Shown here piece by piece: positions 6,170 to 10,326 of a stretch of 10,326 nucleotides of DNA. How positions within the stretch are numbered: position 1 is the first letter of the stretch; each line of letters starts with the position of its first letter. The notes under the pieces were generated by a model. The model searched no databases. It was not told where the DNA came from and saw nothing but the letters and a program-made list of their open reading frames with translations. The position numbers were made by a program, and so were the translations under genes. Origin of the DNA: Actinomycetota bacterium (lineage in GTDB: Bacteria > Actinomycetota > Humimicrobiia > Humimicrobiales > Humimicrobiaceae); the NCBI GenBank assembly GCA_018400395.1, contig JAGYMN010000043.1, positions 1 to 10,326 of the forward strand, read 5' to 3'.

Positions 6170-6309
6170 GATAAGTAGTTTTAGGAACAAAATATATTAA
6201 ACATATCAGTTTTGTGTATAGATAATTGATCAGGTACATACCGAAACTTACATTCCCAATAAATTCTCTGCACTATAAAAACTTTAGTTATGCTGATTCT
6301 TTATATCTT

Positions 6310-6711
6310 TTATTTTACTAAATAAGTCAGGTACTTTGGCCGGACTATAGGGATGTTCTTATAACTCTTTAGTTTAAGGAGATGCTTGTCACCTGATACT
6401 ATCAAATTGGCATCCCCGTAAACAGCACATTCAAGTATCCTGTTATCTGACTCTCTTTCTTTTATGATATCGATCTTGATGTCCGGTCTTATATTTTCAC
6501 TTATATCTGATAGTCTTCTTTTGAATTTATCAATATTATGTCTGGGCCATTTAAACTTATCTTTAAGTATCCTTTCTGTTTCGGCAATTATTTCCCCAGA
6601 TACTATAAGTACTATCTTATCTTTCTGGGCCATCTCTAGTATATTTCCAGGAATGCCCTTAAATAAAAGTGCAGATATATAGACATTGGAGTCAAAGACA
6701 ATCCTGAGCAT
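6310..6711 (-). CDS. PIN-domain toxin, COG1569-type putative ribonuclease
   Basis: 133 residues, typical length for this family. It opens with LRIVFDSNVYISALLFKG (Asp7), then has Glu44 in SGEIIAETERIL, Asp89 in ERESDNRILECA and Asp108 in IVSGDKHLL. These are the four acidic positions of an intact PIN active site, and the whole matches the COG1569 'putative toxin-antitoxin system toxin component, PIN family'. It is probably a cytosolic metal-dependent RNase with an unknown RNA target. The gene follows its antitoxin gene on the same strand after an 8-base gap. The best Shine-Dalgarno (GGAAGGG) is about 15 bases from the ATG, so initiation may rely on coupling to the upstream gene. It points towards the first PIN module but is not closely related to it. 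Confidence 0.88.
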   Translation of the reverse strand: MLRIVFDSNVYISALLFKGIPGNILEMAQKDKIVLIVSGEIIAETERILKDKFKWPRHNIDKFKRRLSDISENIRPDIKIDIIKERESDNRILECAVYGDANLIVSGDKHLLKLKSYKNIPIVRPKYLTYLVK

Positions 6712-6719
6712 GAGAATAT

Positions 6720-6968
6720 TTAAGACCCTTCCTCATCAAGGATCATAAAGAGCTCTTTCTCATCTTTTATCTCGAACCTTTTAGCTGTCTCTTTGCCGAA
6801 ACTAAACAGCTCTCTCCATTCCCTTTCGGCAACAGATTCCTTGTAGGTTTTAAACATATCCTTGAATATCTCGCTACGGCTCTTGTCTTCAGTCTTTGCC
6901 ATATTATCAAGATCCCTGGCTATCTCCGGAGGCACTGAAAGGCTAAGTACTTTACTTTTTCTACCCAA
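6720..6968 (-). CDS. Ribbon-helix-helix (CopG-like) antitoxin
   Basis: 82 residues. The N-terminal half, KVLSLSVPPEIARDLDNMAK followed by EDKSRSEIFKDMFKTY, has the ribbon-helix-helix form: a beta strand with alternating residues, a helix, then a second helix beginning SRSE. The acidic, charged C-terminal half (about 46-82, ending DEKELFMILDEEGS) is the likely toxin-binding tail. It should bind and inhibit the downstream COG1569 PIN protein and repress their shared promoter. The start is a TTG at 6968 with an AGGTG Shine-Dalgarno 5 bases upstream; no better ATG is available without losing the beta strand. This is the second TTG-started first gene of a toxin-antitoxin module in the window. Confidence 0.8.
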   Translation of the reverse strand: MGRKSKVLSLSVPPEIARDLDNMAKTEDKSRSEIFKDMFKTYKESVAEREWRELFSFGKETAKRFEIKDEKELFMILDEEGS

Positions 6969-6986
6969 TTTATCACCTATTATTGT

Positions 6987-7019
6987 TATTACATAGTATT
7001 ACACTGATAAATATTATCA
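6987..7019. promoter_or_regulatory. Candidate operator of the second toxin-antitoxin module (tandem and inverted repeats)
   Basis: TATTACA occurs twice with a 10-base period (6987-6993 and 6997-7003), followed by the inverted repeat TGATAA-ATA-TTATCA (7005-7019). All lie 19-51 bases upstream of the antitoxin start. Ribbon-helix-helix dimers often bind tandem sites about one helical turn apart. A minus-strand promoter (TTGTGA, 18 bases, TACTAT) would overlap these repeats, but its match is weak. Confidence 0.4.
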
Positions 7020-7494
7020 CAAACAATGTATATTTCAAAGAGTTTTAAAACTTTATTGCTGATTAAATCAACTATACGTTACCACAAGTGGATAAACCCG
7101 GTCGGGGTTCCATAAAATTAGGTGTTTTTAACCTTTTCATTTTCAGTTCAAAGTTTTATGATATTCTACCAAAATATTTTCTTCGGAAATTAATAAATTA
7201 GACACATTGTAGTCATTTTGTTTTCAATTCAATATTCTCAAATACTTAAAAACCAGGAATGTAATTGTACTTTAGTTTCATATCAATTAGTTTCTTAAAA
7301 AGAAAGAAGTAAATAAGAGACTTCAATGAACTGGTAATATGAGCTGTTACTTGAGATTTTTGCAAGCATTACTCTTTTTCAAAAAGCATTTAAGAAGAGG
7401 GGGTTCCCTAAGAACAGTATAATCATTATGAACACAGGCACTCCAAAATATATAACATCAACTGCTATAAAATCTTAATCAAATTAAATTAATC
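7020..7494. other. Gene-free AT-rich stretch between the toxin-antitoxin modules and the TetR gene
   Basis: About 475 bases without a credible gene on either strand. It holds the right copy of the imperfect direct repeat (7105-7124), a small stem AACCC/GGGTT at 7095-7109 and a short CCAC-AA-GTGG inverted repeat at 7082-7091. A minus-strand 22-codon frame (7072-7140) is too short to call. I see no intact transposase and no second inverted end for an insertion sequence. Confidence 0.6.
7105..7124 (+). repeat. Right copy of the imperfect 20-bp direct repeat (possible attachment site)
   Basis: GGGTTCCATAAAATTAGGTG matches the tRNA-Thr 3' end copy at 5293-5312 in 17 of 20 positions, in the same orientation. 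It marks the far side of the two toxin-antitoxin modules, about 1.8 kb away. It could be the other scar of an integration event, or the end of a decayed mobile element. Confidence 0.35.
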
Positions 7495-8076
7495 CTAATA
7501 ATAAAGGTTCTTTTTAATAATGTTACTAATAATTTCAAGCATATCCCCATAGGAATGCTTAGTGTCGTGCTCAACCCAATTTAACATCACAGACAAGAGT
7601 CCGGCGGTTAAGAATTGTGTGGAAATATCCAGCGGCAAATGGTTAGAAATTTTTTCCTGATTTTCTTTCAGCAAAGCGTATATTGCTGATTCGATCGCAT
7701 GAAATCCAATAAAATAAAGCAGGGAATCCTTATTGTGCCTGACAATGCCCGACAGCATTATCTTGTTTGCACTTAAATAGTCAAGAGCTTTTTTGGATAT
7801 ATAATGAAAAAACTCTTCTGTGCTTTCAAACGCCTTTTCCGCTTTGCTGTCTTCAATAATTTCCTGCTTCAAGTCCATTAAAATAGCATTGCACAGATCA
7901 TATTTGTCACTGAAATGCTTATAAAACGTAGTACGATGAACCATTGCCTTATCACAAATATCCGAAACAGTGATACTATCCAGTGAATTTTCCTGCAGTA
8001 AATTTTCAACCGAACGTTTTAATAAAAAAATAGTCCGCCGTATTCTAAGGTCTTCCTTTTTATTTGAAATTGTCAT
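7495..8076 (-). CDS. TetR/AcrR-family transcriptional regulator
   Basis: 193 residues, normal for TetR regulators. The N-terminal helix-turn-helix is at about 33-55: DSITVSDICDKAMVHRTTFY followed by KHFSDKYDL, the hallmark TetR recognition helix region. The helical C-terminal part (about 65-193) would bind a ligand and dimerise; the NWVEHDTKHS region resembles the C-terminal domain of the DhaS/YxaF-like TetR group common in Firmicutes. The start ATG at 8076 has AGGAG 7 bases upstream. The gene is divergent from the MMPL transporter gene, so it probably represses that gene and itself until an inducer binds. Arginine codons include several CGT and CGG, unlike the AGA/AGG preference of the left-hand genes, which suggests separate acquisition together with the transporter. 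Confidence 0.9.
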   Translation of the reverse strand: MTISNKKEDLRIRRTIFLLKRSVENLLQENSLDSITVSDICDKAMVHRTTFYKHFSDKYDLCNAILMDLKQEIIEDSKAEKAFESTEEFFHYISKKALDYLSANKIMLSGIVRHNKDSLLYFIGFHAIESAIYALLKENQEKISNHLPLDISTQFLTAGLLSVMLNWVEHDTKHSYGDMLEIISNIIKKNLYY

Positions 8077-8087
8077 AATAAAGCTCC

Positions 8088-8095
8088 TGTCGACA
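8088..8095. promoter_or_regulatory. TGTCGACA palindrome, candidate TetR operator
   Basis: An 8-bp perfect palindrome just upstream of the TetR Shine-Dalgarno. CTGTCGA from this site recurs at 8213-8219, just before the MMPL start. A repressor bound at both sites could control both genes. The sites are short, so chance is possible. Confidence 0.25.
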
Positions 8096-8138
8096 TTATC
8101 GGCTAAGTTATAAAGTTAAGCTACAGAATATAAAAACT

Positions 8139-8148
8139 GTACCAGTAC
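8139..8148. promoter_or_regulatory. GTACCAGTAC inverted repeat, candidate TetR operator
   Basis: GTAC-CA-GTAC has 4-bp inverted arms and lies midway between the divergent TetR and MMPL genes, close to the -35 proposed for MMPL (8154-8159). TetR dimers commonly bind such inverted repeats in this position, though the arms are short. Confidence 0.3.
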
Positions 8149-8153
8149 CTCCA

Positions 8154-8181
8154 TTGTAATTGTTTATTCATATTATATAAA
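8154..8181 (+). promoter_or_regulatory. Candidate promoter for the MMPL transporter gene
   Basis: TTGTAA (8154-8159) and TATAAA (8176-8181) are 16 bases apart, upstream of all possible MMPL starts. Transcription would begin near 8188, giving a short leader if ATG 8222 or TTG 8237 is the start. Moderate match in AT-rich DNA. Confidence 0.4.
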
Positions 8182-8221
8182 ATAATTAAACAAAAGTTTG
8201 ATAAGTATACATCTGTCGAAT

Positions 8222-10300
8222 ATGGAGAGAACTCGTTTGAGAAATATACCAAATAAGATCATTGAGAATAAAAAACCAGTTCTTATCGTATTTTTTATCC
8301 TGACTATATTTTGTGTTTTATTAAGTTTCCTGGTAGAAACGAATTTTGATCTGCTTAAATATTTGCCTGAAGACAGCAAATCTACTATTGCTCTTAAAAC
8401 AATGGATGAGGAATTCAGCACACCAATCCCCAATGCGCGGGTTTTATTGAAAAATACAATGATTGCCGAAGCAATGGAAATAAAAAGTCAATTAAAAAAT
8501 GTAACAGGTGTTTTAAGCGTCACCTGGTTAGATGATGTGGCTTCCATTTATACGCCGGTTGAGATGCTGGATAAAAGCACTGCAGAAAAATACTTTAAGA
8601 ATGGTAACGCTCTTTTCACCCTTACAATCGACGACCAGAATGAAAAGGCAGCAGTTTTAAAAATTCGCGAAATTTTGGGGGAACGGGGAGAAATCACAGG
8701 CGATGCGGTGGACATTGTGAATACACGAATGACCATTTCCAACGATGCGCTAAAAATGATGCTTTTTGTTATTCCAATTATTTTCCTTGTTTTGCTTATA
8801 TCTACCAGTTCATGGTTTGAACCAGTCTTGTTTTTTGTTGTCATTGGCATTTCAGTCATCCTCAACACCGGTACCAACGCCTTTTTGGGAGAAATTTCTT
8901 TTATTACAAAATCCACAGCTGCAATATTACAGCTTGCGATTTCCACTGATTACTCCATCTTTCTCTTACATCGCTTCAAGGAGTACCGCAACGAGGGGTA
9001 TGAAGTAAAAAAAGCAATGCTTATGGCGATGAAAAAATCCTTTTCATCCATTTTTGCAAGCGGACTGACGACAATCATTGGTTTTTTGGCTCTTGTAATT
9101 ATGCAGTTCAAAATCGGAGCGGATCTAGGAATTGTATTGGCAAAAGGAATTATGTTCAGCTTAATATCAATTATGTTTTTGCTTCCTGTTTTGACGATCT
9201 ATACTTACAAATTAATTGATAAAACAGCGCATCGTTCATTTTTACCTTCTTTTAAGCGCTTTGCTAATTTTGCGGTTAGAATAAGCCTGCCGGTGATACT
9301 GCTGGTCGGAATAATTGTAGTGCCTGCCTATCTGGCCCAATATAAAAACAACTTTATTTACAGTCCGGCAGCTTATGGCGGAAGCGGAAGTGGAAGAAGT
9401 GAGCTGACACAGACAGAGCAGTTGTTCGGTGTAGAAAACAATATGGTTTTAATGGTGCCAAGAAAAGACTTGTTTACCGAAAAGCATTTAAGCGAAGCTC
9501 TTAAGAAACATAATCGTGTAAGCAGTGTTATATCCTATACCGAAATGGTAGGCTTATCTGTTCCACAAGAATTTGTTCCGCAGGAGCTATTCTCAGAGAT
9601 GGTTTCAAAAAATTATTCGCGAATTATTTTGACTGTCAAAACGCCGCTGGAGGGAGACACCGCCTTTACGATATTGGAAGACATCAGGGACATGGCAGAA
9701 CAATATTATGGGGATGATTACCATCTTGCTGGTATGGTGGCAAGCATTTATGATATAAAAAATACTATTGAAAGGGATAACTTCTTTATCACACTTGCTG
9801 CAATAATAGGGGTTGGACTTATTTTGTTGCTTATATTCCGTTCTTTATCGATTCCGTTTGTCTTACTTCTTAGCATAGAGGTTTCAATATGGTTAAATTT
9901 TGCATATCCATACTTTGCAAATGACAATATTCCATATCTGGGATTCATTATTGTAAGCTCTGTGCAGCTTGGTGCAACAATTGACTATGCAATTTTGTTT
10001 GCAAGCAGGTATATTGAGAACAGAAAACTGCTGTTAAAAAAGCAAGCCGCAATAAAAACCATATCCGATACGGCGGCTTCCATTTTATCATCCGCTACTA
10101 TTTTAACCTTAGCAGGCCTGGTAATCGGATATGTATCAAGCAACGGTATCATTGGTCAGCTGGGATTTTTACTGGCTAGAGGAGCGGTGCTTTCAAGCGT
10201 TTCAGTTTTGTTTTTACTGCCCGCTTTGTTGCTGGTTTTTGACAAGCTCATTCAAAAAACCACATTTGATTGCATATTTTTAAGAAAGGAAAAAGAGTAG
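8222..10300 (+). CDS. MMPL/RND-superfamily membrane transporter
   Basis: 692 residues from ATG 8222. The RND layout is complete: one membrane helix (about 20-40), a large external loop, five clustered helices (about 177-326), then a repeat of this plan with a helix near 350-372, a second external loop and five helices (about 524-668). Each half carries the conserved acidic residue in its fourth helix, Asp243 in ISTDYSIFLLHRFKEYR and Asp588 in ATIDYAILFASRYIENR, as expected for proton-coupled MMPL transporters. It probably exports lipids, drugs or other hydrophobic compounds; the substrate is unknown. The start is uncertain: TTG 8198 has no Shine-Dalgarno, ATG 8222 has none clear, and TTG 8237 has GGAG 9 bases upstream and gives a family-like MRNIPNKIIENKK start. 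About 12 of 23 arginines are CGN, against 1 of 13 in the kinase gene. It is probably controlled by the divergent TetR gene. Confidence 0.9.
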   Translation: MERTRLRNIPNKIIENKKPVLIVFFILTIFCVLLSFLVETNFDLLKYLPEDSKSTIALKTMDEEFSTPIPNARVLLKNTMIAEAMEIKSQLKNVTGVLSVTWLDDVASIYTPVEMLDKSTAEKYFKNGNALFTLTIDDQNEKAAVLKIREILGERGEITGDAVDIVNTRMTISNDALKMMLFVIPIIFLVLLISTSSWFEPVLFFVVIGISVILNTGTNAFLGEISFITKSTAAILQLAISTDYSIFLLHRFKEYRNEGYEVKKAMLMAMKKSFSSIFASGLTTIIGFLALVIMQFKIGADLGIVLAKGIMFSLISIMFLLPVLTIYTYKLIDKTAHRSFLPSFKRFANFAVRISLPVILLVGIIVVPAYLAQYKNNFIYSPAAYGGSGSGRSELTQTEQLFGVENNMVLMVPRKDLFTEKHLSEALKKHNRVSSVISYTEMVGLSVPQEFVPQELFSEMVSKNYSRIILTVKTPLEGDTAFTILEDIRDMAEQYYGDDYHLAGMVASIYDIKNTIERDNFFITLAAIIGVGLILLLIFRSLSIPFVLLLSIEVSIWLNFAYPYFANDNIPYLGFIIVSSVQLGATIDYAILFASRYIENRKLLLKKQAAIKTISDTAASILSSATILTLAGLVIGYVSSNGIIGQLGFLLARGAVLSSVSVLFLLPALLLVFDKLIQKTTFDCIFLRKEKE

Positions 10301-10326
10301 AAGTTAGTGAAGAGATTGCAAATTAT

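Noticed and set aside
6188..6221. ACAAAA...TTTTGT inverted repeat between the convergent toxin-antitoxin modules
   Set aside because: Short AT-only arms with a long loop; likely chance in AT-rich DNA.
7072..7140. 22-codon minus-strand frame across the right repeat copy, as a transposase tail
   Set aside because: Too short for recognition and no other transposase remnant or inverted end is seen nearby.
7374..7386. CTTTTT-C-AAAAAG inverted repeat as a terminator
   Set aside because: The stem is entirely A-T apart from one closing pair, with a one-base loop, so it would not form a stable terminator hairpin.
1..10326. CRISPR array, rRNA, prophage or complete insertion sequence
   Set aside because: No regularly spaced repeats, rRNA-like sequence, structural phage genes or transposase genes were seen.

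Overview
This is an AT-rich bacterial window with 10 protein-coding genes or partial genes, one gene remnant and three tRNA genes. The source organism cannot be fixed from the sequence. The CapA-like lipoprotein resembles a subfamily I associate with Chloroflexota, and the AmmeMemoRadiSam proteins, bactofilin and tRNA order fit a deep-branching or anaerobic bacterium. Most genes left of about 5.3 kb use AGA/AGG for arginine and ATA for isoleucine. The TetR/MMPL pair at the right end uses far more CGN arginine codons, which suggests a different origin.

Layout. 1-285 (-): start of a bactofilin gene that runs off the left edge. 494-2275 (+): lipoprotein with a PBP-like N-terminal half and a variant CapA (PGA_cap) domain. 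2271-2483 (+): remnant of the C-terminal end of a DegV protein, wedged behind the lipoprotein gene. 2480-3885 (-): AmmeMemoRadiSam system genes B then A. 4023-4958 (+): BadF/BadG-type sugar kinase. 5051-5300 (+): tRNA-Thr(TGT), tRNA-Tyr(GTA), tRNA-Thr(GGT), behind a near-consensus promoter. 5395-6968: two convergent PIN-domain toxin-antitoxin modules. 6969-7494: gene-free DNA. 7495-8076 (-): TetR-type regulator. 8222-10300 (+): divergent MMPL/RND-type membrane transporter.

How the genes work together. The B and A genes form an operon divergent from the kinase. The two PIN modules look like a small accessory island inserted just after the tRNA cluster, where many bacteria have tuf. An imperfect 20-bp direct repeat (17 of 20 matches) lies at the 3' end of the last tRNA and again beyond the second module, so it brackets both modules. 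The first module has a perfect 16-bp palindrome over its promoter, and the second has a 10-bp-period direct repeat upstream of its antitoxin gene; both are plausible autoregulatory operators. The TetR regulator and the MMPL transporter form a classic divergent regulator-efflux pair, with candidate operator palindromes between them.

No CRISPR array, rRNA, complete insertion sequence or clear phage gene is visible. The most unusual items are the repeat-bracketed toxin-antitoxin island, the CapA-like protein with altered metal-site residues, and the DegV remnant.
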